Positions 1-14,056 of a stretch of 64,000 nucleotides of DNA are shown in pieces. Position 1 is the first letter of the stretch. Each line of letters opens with the position of its first letter. The notes below the pieces were generated by a model. It had not been told where the DNA came from, made no database searches, and was given only the letters and a program-made list of their open reading frames with translations. A program made the translations under genes and the position numbers. Source of the DNA: Isoetes taiwanensis (lineage: Eukaryota > Streptophyta > Lycopodiopsida > Isoetales > Isoetaceae); assembly GCA_021234155.1 (NCBI GenBank), contig JAJEKV010000749.1, forward strand, positions 1 through 64,000, given 5' to 3'.

Positions 1-1510
1 ATATTGTATGAGTCTTAGAAAGCCATGGCCCTTGGATGTAAACCCGCAATTGTTAGAATTCTAAATGAATTCAGTTCAATTACATGCATGCCATTCATAT
101 AAATGTTAAATGGAATATTTATGTAAGAAGGCAATATTAAGCTTCTCTGTGAGTTTTCCACTTATAACTATTAACATGACTATATACTGACTGTTCATGC
201 TTTGTAATCAGAGGAAGTAATACAATTTACTACTTATCTTTTTGAAGAAGAGTCTAATTTTGTGTATACGTAGATAATTTTTGATGCAATTTATTCTCAA
301 AATCAATAAATAGTATATATATAAAATAGCATAAGCAATCTAAGGTCGAATTTTACTACTGTGCAGGAAACAGGAAATATTCTGTGGAGTTTATCTTCTA
401 TGAACTTTGCATGGTATGCTTCAACAATCTTCCCAATTTGGTTTTTGCCAAAGTGCAGTTTATTATATAGGTATTCAAATATAGAAGAAGAAGAAAGGAA
501 CACAATCTTCACAACCATATTGTATTTGATGTAAAGCAACACAAACTCTACAGGCATATTGTAGTTGCTTCGGTCATTTGTATCATGACTTCCTATTTAC
601 ATTACATCATTATCGTAAAACACTTTTATCCCATCACTTTTATTTTGTTTTCTTGTGAGAACTGCCATCTCCGGATCCTTTTTCTTTTGTTTCAATGTGA
701 GAAATTATATCACCCCATCCTTTGCCTTGTTTTAACATTGGTTTTAGCAAAGATGTGATCGGGTAGGATGGCATCTATTTTCCGGATGCCATATTATATA
801 TGTGACTTTTTTGGTGTCGCCTTCTTTTTATGAAGTAGTTGTAACAATACATTGTTCATTTACTTTGTGTAGTCCACAACCGCGAAACTTGCATGCCGGG
901 GCCTCGTATTTTTTGCTTTAATGTTGTAGATATTAAAGTGTACAGCTATAATTTTGGAATACTCTTTTTTGTTGAAGGTAAGAATATGGTAGTATATAGT
1001 TCTTGATGAGACTCAAGTAGTGAATAGTGCATCCGTGAAAGAAGGATGCCTATAATATTGTTGCAGGAGCGTTAAGAAATGGTTGCATGTTGCTTTCTTC
1101 TATGTTGAAATAGTCATTGTTGACTGCAAAAAAGATCAATCTATTTATAATGTTTTTTCAAAATACAAAAGATGAACACTTCCCACAGAAGAGGAGCACA
1201 TGTATGTTCTTAAGAAACTAGCTAGAGACGATCCTATATAACCTTTAAATACTATAACTTATCATAAGCACACTTAGAATTCCCTGTGATTTCATAACAG
1301 TAAGTTTTAGCTTTCATTGACAGAACCATCATTTAAGATGATCCATTGGCTCCAATTTGCTACCTTAGATTCATTATTTCGTTTGTGATACAAAAATTTG
1401 ATGTTGATGGTACCGCTGTTTGTCTTTTCAAGATCCTTCCTTGTGCTAGGTACTGCACAATCATCCAATATCAGTTTACATATAATTTGTAGGCAGCATG
1501 TAAGTACAAC
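1..1510. other. AT-rich stretch, no gene recognised
   Basis: The short open frames here have no recognisable domain, no plausible splice-site pattern and no repeat structure. I see nothing to annotate. Confidence 0.5.
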
Positions 1511-1514
1511 AGAA

Positions 1515-2085
1515 TTAGAAAAAGACACAAGGCATAAATTTACAAAAGGCACAAGGTATAACAAAACCACAAATTCTAAAGCACAAGGCCATCATCCACA
1601 TTAAAAAGAAGGCACTAAGGTCTACGGATTACAAAAGGCACAAGGCACGGATTGCGGTGGGCACAAGGCCATTACAATTAAAGGCACTAAGGCCCCTGGA
1701 TTAAACAAAAGGCACAAGGCCCGGATTAAACCGAAGGCACAAGGTATAATAAAAAGGTATTAGAAAAGTGCTAACAAAACCAATTGATTAAAAACGTAAA
1801 ACAAAACCGTAAATTTTTGAAAAGGCACAAGACCATTATATATCAAAGTAGGCACTAAGGCCCTCAGATTCTGTATGGCTCAAGACAACCATTACATTTC
1901 AAAGGCACTAAGGCACGTTTCACTGGAACGTATGGCCTGAGACAAAGACATTAGAAAGAAAGGCACTAAGGCCTATAGCATCGTTTTCAAAAAAATTACA
2001 AACGACAAGGGCATTACAAAGAAAGGCACTAAGGCCTACAAAGATCGTGGATCAAAAATTACAAAGGCACAAAAGGCCTATTTCT
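1515..2085. repeat. Interspersed GGCACWAAGGC repeat field
   Basis: The motif AAAGGCACTAAGGCC, or its variant AAAGGCACAAGGCCC, recurs about fifteen times over roughly 550 bp. It is separated by AT-rich spacers of varying length, for example at 1611, 1636, 1684, 1706, 1733, 1851, 1901, 1959, 2024 and 2062. The core is conserved while the spacers are not, so this is not a simple tandem satellite. No open frame explains it. It lies just downstream of the minus-strand acidic exon at 2228-2549. Confidence 0.75.
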
Positions 2086-2227
2086 CAAGAACTTGATCAA
2101 AAGAAAAGAAAAAGCAAAGCCCTGCGGTTTATAAGTCGCAGTGGTCTTCGCCTCATCGTAAGAAAAAATTCACAAAGTTAGAGAGTCGTATGGAAAAGAA
2201 AGCAAAAATGAAAAGCATGCTACTTAC

Positions 2228-2549
2228 TTTCCAACCAATTTTGAAATTCAAAAAAATTCTCTTCTTCGTCTGGGTCCGGGTCTTCTTCTTCGCTGGTTCC
2301 CGAAGATTGGCTCCAGACCTCATCTTCTGAATCATACTGCTGCATGTCGGAAGAATCCACGTCAGAGGAATCCACTTCTGAAGAATCCACCTCAGAAGAA
2401 AGCTTAGAAGAAGAGTAATCACTGCTGCTGGAATCATCAGAAGGCTCGGGGCTTTTAATAGAATTACTTTCGGAAATTTCATGAAGGTCTTCTTTGGGCT
2501 CCTGCAGAGGAATTAGCCAAGAACCTATGCCATAACTGGCGAAGAGCTC
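2228..2549 (-). CDS. Acidic Ser/Asp-rich exon of an unknown protein
   Basis: A minus-strand frame encodes about 107 residues dominated by Ser, Asp and Glu. It contains a short internal repeat of the SSEVDSSEVDSSDVDSSD type, followed by an acidic stretch with EEEDPDPDEEE. Many serines sit before acidic residues, as in casein kinase 2 targets. There is no ATG at the head of the frame. It reads from an acceptor-like TTTGCCAG at 2550 to a consensus donor GTAAGT at 2222-2227, so I read it as an internal exon. Neighbouring exons were not found. No family is recognised; such tracts occur in chromatin and nucleolar proteins, but that is not evidence here. A low-complexity chance frame is possible. 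Confidence 0.35.
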
Positions 2550-2599
2550 TGGCAAAGGTAAGGAAATTAATTCCTGGTGTTTCGGGCGGGCGAGGCGGG

Positions 2600-5500
2600 A
2601 AATGAGGCGGGGAGGCGGTACGCTAAGATTCTGGACGATGCTTCTTCTTCACGACTATATAAAGGTTGGCGTGAAATTAATTTCGTACGCTACGATTTTA
2701 GGAATTTCGTACCATTAGTATCTTAATCGTAATGATTTAGTAGGATACAAAGTGAAATGTAATTATTTCGAAATGACCATAATTTTAATTTCTAAAAACA
2801 TTAAAAAAAATATATCTATCCTGAAATGGCCATTCTTTTTTGGACACCAATCATGTTATGTTGGCTTGGCACTTGGTTAGTAATTGTAATTATAATTAGT
2901 TAGTGTAAATTGCTTGTTGACTTCAAAATTGTTGACTTACGCTTCACCAAATTGTTGACTTACACTTCACCAAAATTGTTGACTTATGCTTTACCAAATG
3001 CTTGGGGGTGATCTGGCCACTACATCAGCTAAGAATCGAATGCCCATCCCTGATCAGACACGGTTCAAAGTTATCTGCAAAAACGAGTTCACTTTCTATT
3101 GTTTAATTTGAGAATTTTCTTTGCAAATAACCTTGGAGCGATTGAGCAAGAACAGTAGAGGAAAGGAAGAAGTCGAACACAGATCAGACGTACATGTATG
3201 AAATCATGCATCCCATTGGTATTTATAGCATCAGGAAATTCTATAAGTTGTCTATCATAAATGCGAAGAGCTACTTTAGCTTGAATTTAAGCGATGATTT
3301 GAAGCAGAATGGATATCGTAATTGTATCCGATCTTGCTTTTAATTTGAGCAGGCAATTCCTAATTTCTGAATTTAATTGTATGTTAGCATCTAAAAGCAT
3401 ATTCAGTTTTTATATTAGTCTCAAAATATTAGTGGTGTACAATTTGTCAATGGTAACAAAGTGTTTGAAGAAGCAAAATATTGTCATTATTGGTTGTAAC
3501 ATTAGAAGCTTAATGTTGCATGCATATGGACTCTATATGCCAAGGTGCAACATCAATGATATTTTGTTATGCTCATCTCACTTAGCAAAGTCTTGTGTTT
3601 TTAATGAACGGGCCGCTACCCCTTCTAGATGCCGCTCTCCCATCATATACACAATGGGAGGGCAACCCTTCCGAGTTACGGGGCTATTTTGCCCCCGCCT
3701 TGCGGACATTTCTAGTTCATTCCTGTAACGCCTAGGATATCCTACTTAAGAATCTTCCCACATGTCATTGTAAGATTAATTGGGCAAAGGTTGCACTCAC
3801 CAGACACTTATATGCACCTTACTTTAACCTGGCATGCAATGTCTAGGATGTAATGTTATTTATCCTTATTCCATTAACATATTTGAGTTCAAATAAAACC
3901 TAGAGCTCTATAAGTAGCATTTATAAAATTCAAAGATCATTTTTTCACATTCTGTTTGCTATGATAGGGAGATCATGGTGTGTCTCAAAAGATGCCTCAA
4001 AAAAATTGGGACAACATCTTAGGTTATGTAGCTCTTATCTCATATATCAAAAACGGGGATTAAATCCACAAATTTAAGCTCTTTGAGTCCGGGCGACCTA
4101 GGCCCTTAAATCGTAGAAGAAACATAGAAGGAAAAGCAAGATAAGATTGAAAAGAAATGGCTAGGGGAACGATAATACTTCTTATGTCTAAGTAGTGAAG
4201 TTATTTTTTATAGACCTAAGCATTGTTGTTTGCAAACCTTATCTTAGAAGGTTATCATCATAAATGCAGACACGTAATCATGTTTGTCTTGAAAACCTTA
4301 CCCTAAAAGATTATGACCATAAATGTGGGGAAGGGAAGGAACCACGGGTAGTTGCACACGTATGATTGATTATTTCTACCTAATTTTGATTGGCATACAA
4401 AAAAATGATAGCAAGATTGCTACTATGGGCACATCCCCGCATTCACATATGCCTATGGGTCATTATTTAATTTAGCACTACATCATTATGATAGTTTCAT
4501 AATTGAATCAACATATATCACTATTAGAAAGTATAAGAAACACATGAAATACCGCATCTAACTTATTTGGAGACAATGTTCTTTTACTATGGTTCCTCTC
4601 AAAATTTATTTTGTTTTAATAATTTGGCCTAGATATCTTCTTTGTTTTATTAAATTCGGAAATTTTCTCCGAGATTGATAGAACGACAAGCTTTTGAGAC
4701 CAAAGGCAACAATGAATATCTTGTGATAATCAAAGGTCGTCATGTAGCTTCTCTTCCGAGAGTCGCGCATGAGTAAAGGACTAAAAACTACATCCTACAT
4801 TTTTCATATGAACCCAATGGATAGGAAATCCATAATAGGAGCTTCTTGCCTTGCGATCGTTCTCTTCCGGGTCAGTTCTACGTCAAATAGACATCCCGTG
4901 AAGATGAGGAATTCTCTAATGTAAATTCCTAATATTCCCTTACGATTACATCAACGTGAACGCGAAAAAGTTTAGAAGTTATATAAGGAATCTGACGAAA
5001 CCTTTTCATAATTAGTTTTATTGCATCTTGGCTCTAAATGAAATATCCTCTGACCCTAATAACTAGGACATTTGGGACATCTAAGAGGTAAAATAGAGAC
5101 ATAAATCCGTCTATATAGTTTGTGCCCTCAAGAAGTATTTTGCTTTTGCATTGTGGATAGACAATGTCAAACGTGTCTTCTAAATCTTTTAAAGCAATCC
5201 TAAGGCATTATGGAATGTATGAAAGTATACAACGCAAGATCTCGGGTTTTAATTCACCTTATACCATCTTATCTCTTCAAATTCGTGTGTGATCTATTAT
5301 TTGAAAGGATGCTATTTAATAGCAAAAGGAAGTTGAAGTCCAATTCAAGAACTAACTACAAAGAAGTCTTGAGGGATTGAATAATTAAGAAATTAATTAT
5401 GTTATTCGAATTTTTTCTTCCTCATCTTGCCTCTCTTTCTTGTCCATTCTAATTGCATATTCCCGTGCAATTCCCTCCAAATTTGAACCATCATAAGTCA

Positions 5501-5830
5501 CCTGATCATGTTCTAGATTTGCTTCCCTCCCTTCTAGAGCCCTCACTGTTTCCTCCACTATATGTGGATATCTATTTAGCATTTCCATTTGATGTTATTT
5601 TGAAATCATGAATGCCAACCAATGTTCTATTGTTATGTATATTGATCGATGTGTTATTGTCGTCAGAAGTAATCATCGATGTGCTAAATGTATTGGCCGT
5701 TTAAGGTGTTGTTTTTGTCAGACATTGAAGTTGTTAATTAGTGTATAAGTGCTCGTTGTAATATAAATGTTTAGTACCTAGCGAATGTAGCTTCGGAAGT
5801 TTATGCCAAGGTAACTCACTTGATACCCCA
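2600..5830. other. Long AT-rich stretch without a recognisable gene
   Basis: One 139-codon frame at 3309-3728 and a 63-codon frame at 5397-5588 are present. Neither has domain-like sequence or a supported splice context. Nothing else was seen. Confidence 0.45.
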
Positions 5831-5835
5831 TAATT

Positions 5836-6735
5836 GAAGACTTACTTTCGAAACATTTGCTTGTCATCTTTCAAAGGTTTCCAGGGCGAAAGTAAGTATT
5901 GGAACAAAACAGTTGCCTTCATAGCTTGTTGTATTCAGCTTCCTACCCCTTTATGACTACATGTACATCTCCCCCATTTTTTTTGGTTCAATTTGAATAA
6001 ATCTTATTGTATGTGGAGCTGACTCATGGCGTTTGAAGTAACACCCAATTTCCCCGATTCTGAGGCAAAGGAAAATGGGCCGTTTACAGGTAAATGCCGC
6101 GACGAAGTTGTGCCATTTAAAGGTAAATTTAGCAGCCAACGCCATTCGCCAAATGGAGCTACACGAGCGACACTAGCAGATATGAGTAATATGAGTATAC
6201 ATGCACCTGTAGGGAATAACTACACCAACACATTACATTGTTCTAATCGATGAGATTGATCTCAGCGTTCATGAAGTACAACATTTGATAAATTATCTGA
6301 AGTACATATATGTATGAGATTATCTCTCAATTATCTGTCAAGGGGGAAAACAAATAAATGAAAAGAATAAGGAAATTTGTAATGAGAAATAAAGAATAAT
6401 GAAAATAAATAAAGAAATAAAAGAAAGAAATAAATTTTTTTGAAAGCGGACCTTCGTTTCGCTTTAAATCTTTTTTCACAGAAGTTTAAAAGTCAAGGTT
6501 TCGTTTACGTGGAAAACCCAAAGAAAGAAGAAAGGTTTTTTTTTGTTTTTTTTTTCTTTTTAGTTCCTTCGCGTAAGCGAAACTGAAGGTTTCGCTTGCG
6601 CGAAAGTGGAAGAGAAGAAAAAAAAAACCAATTTCCTTTTTTTTTAAATTTTCGCGTTTTTAAAGAAATCTTCATTGAATTGAAGACCTACTTTCGAAAC
6701 ATTTGGTCGTCATCTTCCAAAGGTTTCCAGGAAAC
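5836..6735 (+). repeat. Diverged direct repeat pair, about 54 bp
   Basis: A segment starting AATTGAAGACTTACTTTCG at 5836-5889 recurs at 6680-6735 with a few substitutions, ending in AAAGGTTTCCAGG both times. The spacing is about 844 bp. This is either part of a larger decayed duplication or two ends of a degraded element. No coding content is seen. Confidence 0.6.
6340..6430. repeat. A-rich low-complexity tract
   Basis: A degenerate run of AAAT, GAAA and AATAA units covers about 90 bp, with no other content. Confidence 0.7.
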
Positions 6736-7195
6736 CAACTATAATCTTTGGAATGGATATGTCAGATGCAATCCCATTCTCAGGGTTCTACAGATTGGCC
6801 AATGATATTTCAGTTTGACGCACAAGTCAAAATACAATAAAAAAGATGTGAAAGTATCAACGCGCTGTATTGATTGCATGCAAGAACTAAAGAACTTGCT
6901 TCATCAAGAACTGACATTTTCCCTTTTGAATCGATGAGCTGTGCAATTTCCAGTGGAGTAATGAGGTAATCCATTGGCGCGGATGGACCCAAGGAATTGA
7001 TATGTTCGTGAGCGGAACAAAAATTGATACGTTTGTTTTTTTTTTTGTTTTCAGCGTTTAAACCTGCCGATCTCGCTTAAAATCGAAACTTTTTCAATAA
7101 AGTTTCTAAAACTCAAAGTCTTATTTACGCTGGGGAAAAAAAGGAAGAGAAATGTTTTTTTTTTTTTTTTTTTTTTTTAGTTTCGGCGTGATGAA
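6435..7195 (+). repeat. Two diverged copies of a 145-bp GC-poor module with long T-tracts
   Basis: The module at about 6435-6580 resembles the one at about 7045-7190. Both contain a TCGCTTTAAATC-like or TCGCTTAAAATCG-like start, an AAGTTT...AAAGTC middle and a GTTTACG-type element. Both end in an uninterrupted or nearly uninterrupted T-run followed by TTAGTT. The second T-run is about 24 nt. They look like decayed copies of a short element with T-rich tails. The family is not recognised. Confidence 0.5.
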
Positions 7196-7599
7196 AAGCG
7201 GCGATTTAAACAACATATGTGTTTATTTGACTGAGTCAGACATCAAATATCTCCATAGAAGAAGCCAACTTGGGATATGGATTCAAACGTCTATTCTCTA
7301 AAATGAAGGCAATACACAAAAGAGACCTAGAATTTTTAATCTATGCAAGATGAATTCGTGAATTTTAAGGTATTAATTATCCCATGTTTGATCGATATGT
7401 TTGTTGCAAGGTGTACTAATGCGGTGAATCATATGGTGACATGTCGTACATGTGGTGAATCATGTCGTGACATGTGTTGCATGTGGTAAATTATGTGGTG
7501 AATGATATCACCATTTAAAGCCTAAGAATTTCGCATTTCTTCGCACTTTTGCAAATCTCCCAAACTCCTCGCATCACCGCATCCTCGATTCAGCCTCCT

Positions 7600-8540
7600 T
7601 TCTTCATGAAAAGCGCCTAATGGACCCTATCGCCGCCATAAAGTTTGCCATGTGGGACAACCTTTCTGCTGATCCCAATCATCGTGGACACTACCATAAT
7701 ATTGATCCCGCTACACAAATGCGGTTCTTCACGGGGTTTCTCATCCTCATGCTAAAATCCGCCTCGATGCAACATTGGATGAGATATTGGAGCCGAGAGT
7801 GCCGCTTCTACAAAGAGGAAAATGAACATCTACAATGGTATTTTTAGTAAGCTTACCTATTGTTAGTTCCTTAAAGATGTTTTGATATGTTTCCTTCTAA
7901 CGGACCCTCTACCGGATTCTAATACTTTGTTGTCTCGATGATCCTAGGATACCTTGACTTTTAAGGACAGGCAAAAGCGAAGCTTGTCAAACATTCTCCC
8001 TTTAGATCCAATAATTGAGGTGTGTTTGAACAATATGGCATCCGAGAGGAACAAAGATTCGATGCGTGTTGGTAAGCTAGCACAAAAGAAGGATAGTGAA
8101 AGAGTTATGGGCGCAATCTTCTGCGGAGAGGTTATCGGGTTCATTGCCTATGGTGGTTCTTGTGGAACTATCACTTGACCCTCAAACGGAAAAACAGCTC
8201 TCTAGATACGGATCGATGTACTACAATCATGCATGGATTGCGATCTATATGGGTCACTTATTATTACGTTGGGGAGATGATGATTATTTCCGTCTGCCTC
8301 TACCTCAAGAATCGCCACGCTAATGGCTATATCTTTGGGGCTAGCCGAGCCCCTTCAATACCTACTTCAATTCCATCTTTTTCCATGATCCATAAGCTTA
8401 TACTATGGCATTTTGAAGATAGTGATGCTATGCTATGTATTTCTATAGCGATCTCTCACTATAATTTTTCTCATCATGACACAGTCTTCTCAACCATCAT
8501 GTGTGATGCTTTTGTACTTGAATCTTTATAATTAATGATA
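7600..8540 (+). other. Unrecognised open frames, possible decayed gene
   Basis: Plus-strand frames at 7620-7847 (75 codons, starting MDPIAAIKFAMWD) and 7954-8178 or 8160-8531 lie close together and in the same direction. Their composition is more protein-like than that of the surroundings, but frames change between them and no motif is recognised. They could be one decayed gene with frameshifts or spliced exons. No function is proposed. Confidence 0.25.
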
Positions 8541-9309
8541 AAACCAACTCTTACTACGAAAAAAGAATTTTTTTTTAATAAGAAGCTAAAGATGTTGTGA
8601 TGTTCCACATATTTATACGATTGTATGTATAAATATACGGACACGTCGCAGAGTGTCGAGGATATGCCATCATGGGGCTATGTAACCTCTGGAATTAACC
8701 ATAAATGATTAATTTAGCTATGCTTAAATTAATAAAGGGTTTAATTAAAGGTTAATTACCTAAGTAAGTTAATTAAGCTAATTAATTCATTAGTTAGGGA
8801 GACACCTAGCCAAACTCGATTGTTCGAATCACGGGTGCTAATTTGAAGAAAGCAAATTAGATCCCTATCCCATTTTCCCCAAATCGAACCAAGGAAGGGA
8901 GAGTACCGAGCGCCAAGTCTATTCAAGCATGGAGATTCAGGCACCACCAAAATCCTTTTTAAATTTAGAGTAAGATCGATTAGTTATACATCTAAAATGT
9001 TGTGTGCACTTAAAGAAAATTTTGTGAAATATATCACCTCTTTATTGTGCACATTGGGCATTATTTCAAATCATCACAACAAAGCTAAAGGCCGAGGTAT
9101 CTTGTTTTCTAACTAGTTTCATAGACTTGTTGGTATGGGAAACTCAAACATTTCTTAGAGAATGGATCGGATAAATACATAAGAATTGGATCTAACATGT
9201 CTATTTGTTTACATTCATAGTACCAGCCGCGGGGAGAAGTGCAACAATGTTCGCTTCTATTAAATCATCGGAGATTTGCGACCATTTATTATTCACAAGT
9301 TAGATGAAT

Positions 9310-9660
9310 CGGTTGAAATGTTGCGGACCCAAAGTTAGTAACATTGGTGTCGCCCCGTAGGTGAGATTTGACAATGACATTGTGACATTTGATTTGTTTT
9401 GCACAAGAACATGTATCGAAAAAGGTACCTGAATTCTTATACTAAACCAGGATATTCTTTGTAGACCAACCTTTGCATAAGAAGAAAGCATTCTTGATCG
9501 TATGCAACGTCTTGAAAACGAGATATTATTCTCAAGATTCCATAGTCAAGACTGACCAAGTAATTCACACAAGCGGTCTTGGCGGAAATAACTTCATTCA
9601 CATCTATGATCACCACTTTGCCTTTGTAAAGCGTATGCAGAACTTTATGCCCCAAACATA
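9310..9660 (+). pseudogene. Helitron helicase-like fragment
   Basis: The plus-strand frame from 9473 contains RYYSQDSIVKTDQ followed about 20 residues later by FIHIYDHH. This parallels the minus-strand piece at 14057-14263 (KYYSRDSISESDQ ... FLHSYDHPTLPKH), which fits the C-terminal region of Helitron PIF1-like helicases. It is too short and degraded to be functional. The upstream nucleotide sequence at about 9300-9360 also matches the inverse of 14400-14480, so the two are inverted, diverged copies of one element. Confidence 0.4.
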
Positions 9661-9739
9661 AAGGTAGAAAAACATTCATAAAACAAAAACTAAGATCCCA
9701 TATCATCAAATCATTCCATACAAAAGGCAACTATCATAA

Positions 9740-12700
9740 TGTGTTTAAATGTTTAAAATGTTTAAATGATTTGTTAAAGAACTAAATATCATTCAAACCC
9801 CCTTTGTCTTTGGCATCCCAATAGTTGTGTATGCATATAGAATACCCATAGACCCATTGCTCACTATGATACAATAACGAGGATATCCATTATAAAAACT
9901 GAGAATATATGCCAAATAGTTAATGAAATGTAAAGAATATGTAGAGATTTGAAGCTTCAAATCATATAGAGGCCGCGAGATGCTTATATTTTCTATCCTA
10001 TATTAGGGTCGGATCCACGGCTAGAACTTGTATCCATACAATATCTTTTATTGCAGCATATACTAGGTGTTGAGTTCAATGTAAGGGAACACACCATCAT
10101 AACTAGCATCTTTTAGAGTTTCCTACGGTTTCCCCTTGAGAATCACTTGAAATTGTGCGCAACATATTTAAGCGGCTCTTACCACACCAAAACCCGGTAT
10201 TGCAATGGCCTCTAAAAAGCAAAATAAAAACAAACTCTTCCTGTAATTCAGATGGAATTTGTATTTAAAGAAATTGCACCAACCATATCTGAAAACAGAG
10301 GTAAGAGGCGTGCATGAAACATTGAGAACATTGCATGTGTGTGAGAGCTTCAAATCTACTAACCCAGGCATTCCCTTAGAAATTCGCATTGCTTTTAAAT
10401 TCTCCGTCTAATTGAATAGCCTTAGATAATGCTATCTTTGCTCTATCTTCTGAGAGTTACACATTCCTCTAATAACACTTCTTTTATTACCAGCAATTAC
10501 TCCCCTTTCACTTTGTTACTACCATCAAATGCTTCTGAATCTTGAATCACCTTGTCATCATACTCTGATTTATTGCACCATGATCTTTCTCACTATTGTT
10601 TCGAGAGGAACTTTTCATTCCCGAATGTCAATCGTCGATTTCATTCAAATTCCTTGTTCTTTTCCTCGATAACAATCACATTGTAACTAGTTTCTATTTT
10701 GTAACTTATTTAAGTGTTCCATGTCGTCATCTTTTCGACCAAAGCCTCGCAGCTTCTTACGTGCCGCCGTAGAACTCGAAAATTGTTTCTGAGCTTGAGC
10801 ATTTCCGTCTTCAATATGGTCCATGTACCGAGGTCCATATTCAATGTGTAAACTCCAAAGCATCGCTATAATAGACGCCAGCTTTGCTTTCAGCAATATA
10901 TTCTCCACCTCCAACTTATCAACCCCAACTATGTCATTCAGTAATCGTGCCTTTATATGAACCTTCTCTGTCCTCTCTTCACTATTCAAGCATGCATACT
11001 CAAGATTCACCTCGCCCGTAAAGTCGTCCAAAACTAACCTATAACTTACCAATCTTTTCTCAAACACGTTATCATACACATCGCCGTTGATAAATACCAC
11101 TAAATTTACGCTTGTCATGCCATCAATAGATTTATCACTTGTTAAACATCATTTCAGAACAAATATTAGCACAAGTTTCACGATAAGTTTAATCATGGAT
11201 ACATTTGGAATACTATCATCCAAATCACTTCATATAAGTACCTCTCGCATTATTACTAATTAACCAAAATCTACTATGTACCATGGAAGCGGCTTCATAA
11301 AGAAAACACACAGAGTTTGAGAACAAAAATCCCAAACACAAAGACAACTTCACAATAAAAAGTCAAAGTTTCTAATAGATGACATAATATCAATTTCAAA
11401 TTAACTACTTACTTAGATGACCACGACCAGAGTTGCAGCTCCTTTATGCAAAGCGATAACTATATCGTTGTCCACCTTCGAGATTCAAGTCGAATCGATT
11501 AAATTCTCCTCCCAATCTCATTTTAGACCTCTTATTCGGGTCTATGACAACCTGGATTCAGCTTCCCAATCTATGTCATGTGACTTCACCTAACCACAAC
11601 TCGTGACTCTTGAATCCATCAGACTGGCCCGAACCACGCTTAATCTAATATTTTGCTAATCCAAAGGTGCTCCATAAAGAGAGAATAATATTCTTGTTGA
11701 TTATTCTCTTGCAATCCATAACACAGTAATTTCTATCACAAAATCCTTAAAGCGAGAATCTCACCCCAATCTTATCTTACATTATCCCCCATTTTTGACA
11801 TCTCATTTGCGACCCTTTCTAAGATTTGTTCTCCTTCATTATTGAAGATAGTAACTACAATTTCTCCCCGCTAGATCTCCCTAGCGCATGGAATATATAC
11901 GGATCAAATAATGACATCACACATCCATTCAAACCAATTGGTAAATCATAGACTCTCTCACCTCTTTAATGGTTCAAGAGTTTTTCCACATTTTCGCACC
12001 AAAATTCCGATTTCTTTTACATTTACCTTCTTACTACATATTAGACATGCCTCATACCACATTGGCTGGTTTGGATCAATAAACGTTATGCACGCTAATA
12101 TTGAAGTACCTAATCTTCACAAGAAGCTAGCTTAGAATAAGCGAACGCAAAGCAAAGAATCAATAACATACAGCCCCATACTAACAACCCAATTACCATC
12201 CCCAAATGTAAGGTTGTAATATGTCCGGATTTAATGCACGATCATTAATGTAATTGGCCCGGCGTCATTGTACACTCTCGTCCTCTGCTCATACCTTTAG
12301 TGTGATTAAATTAGCATGCTACAATATTTAAAGGGAAGTTACGTGAACCTATACCCATGTAATGAAGGCGTAGGCCAATAAAGGTTTGGATTTAATTCTA
12401 TCATTGTTTATTTGCCGTTGACAAAAAAGACACCTTCGTAAAGTACACTATCCAATCAAAGAAGCCAATCAAGAATTTAATTCAATCAATAGTATTAGTG
12501 GAACCCTGAAATTTGCTAGTCTAACACTCCAGTCGCAAGATACTATTGGGAGGTCACAACATTTGTTCGCATAACTTCTCTCCTTCATTCCATGTAAAGA
12601 TCTCCCATAGGCTCACATTTACGCAGTTCCATCGAATATGTTTTCTTTGTTAGAAAATATCCACATTTGTGTTGTATTCATAAAATACCTTTCATCAAGG

Positions 12701-13950
12701 AGACCGATGGTAATGCTTTTAAAAACATCTTGCTTATCATATTTCCTACAGTTTCGACACAGAGACCGAAAGTAAACAATTCCAATGACATCCGCAGCGG
12801 GAGAAATTATACAATGTATTCTATCTCAATACCATAACAAACAAATCGAAAGTATTTCATGTACCAAAGACCACTTTCCCATCAAGGTACTTTGTGCAAT
12901 TCATCTACTTTTTGCAAACTGCCCATTGAGTTTCCACCTCCCAAATTCCCCCATGCAATCCCCACTATTGTTGTGCATCAAGCTGCTATCGATAGTCATG
13001 GTTTACAGTTGTATATCGCTTGTTCGGGCAGCCGAACAACTCCTTTAGAGATGTAATACGCCTACATGTCCCACAAAGAACTTCAACGACTACCTCTATT
13101 CATGACATAATCCCCAATTTATGCATCAACCTATAACCTACCTTCATCAAGTCAATCTGTTGAATTTGTCGGGCCAATTTGCCTGGCAAAACATTGTTGC
13201 TTGAATTTTGCTCCCAGTATATATTAAGGCGACTCTAAATATTCATAGTGCCAAAGGGAAGTAAGAATCCAATCAATTCAAATTTTGCATACATCCTTGT
13301 CTTTTTAGCTCCACATAAAATACCCTTTGCCCGGTCTTCGCCTCATTTCAAACTCGTGAAAGGTCCTTTCCACATTACTTTTTTACTTTAATTGTCCAAT
13401 TTGCTTGCAAGGAGTTAATTGAACCAATGGACAAATTGTTCTCCCACTTCCATGTTTTCAGCATCATTTGTAACGCAACATTTCCTCAAAATAAAAATCT
13501 TTACATACACCGTAGAAGAGATGACATCAAGGATACCTCATCATCATGCACACACACGTAGCGGGTCAGCCAAGAATTACCTAGCTGTCGCGAATACAAC
13601 AAACACACTTTTTCGAACACATTTTAAGTTATCAAAACTCCATCACAAATAATGTATGAAAAAATTACCAACTATTCAACCAGTTCTCTAAGAACAACAT
13701 TTTCTATTCCGTTATGCATGCCAATTCCTCATTCTCATGGGATCACCGCATCTTCTCTAGTTCATATTCTTGTCAATGCCGTAGGCCAATTGCCATGAGC
13801 AAACACATTCGCTCGCAAATCCGGGATCATTTTATCTAATGTTAGCCAAGACAACCGTGGAATGTCGTTGGTGTATGAGCTTGAGCAAGAACCGACGCAT
13901 GTCTTGTAAAGGACAACGCTACCGGTCGGTGGGAAGAAACGCCCGACAAA
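9740..13950. other. Degraded sequence, probably old transposon debris
   Basis: There is no intact gene. The minus-strand frame at 10687-11118 (143 codons, high Leu/Glu/Lys) and scattered short frames show no recognisable domain. The area lies between Helitron-like fragments and may belong to the same decayed material, but I cannot show that directly. Confidence 0.35.
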
Positions 13951-14056
13951 TTGCATGTATATTTTCGAAGCTCGTGGTCCTCATATCCAGTCGACAAATA
14001 CAAATCATTGCATTTCGCGGTATAACAACTCTAGCATTCTTCACAAACCCTTTACT

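Noticed and set aside
3309-3728. 139-codon plus-strand ORF
   Set aside because: No motif or splice context and mixed composition; the end is a GC-rich stretch unrelated to the start.
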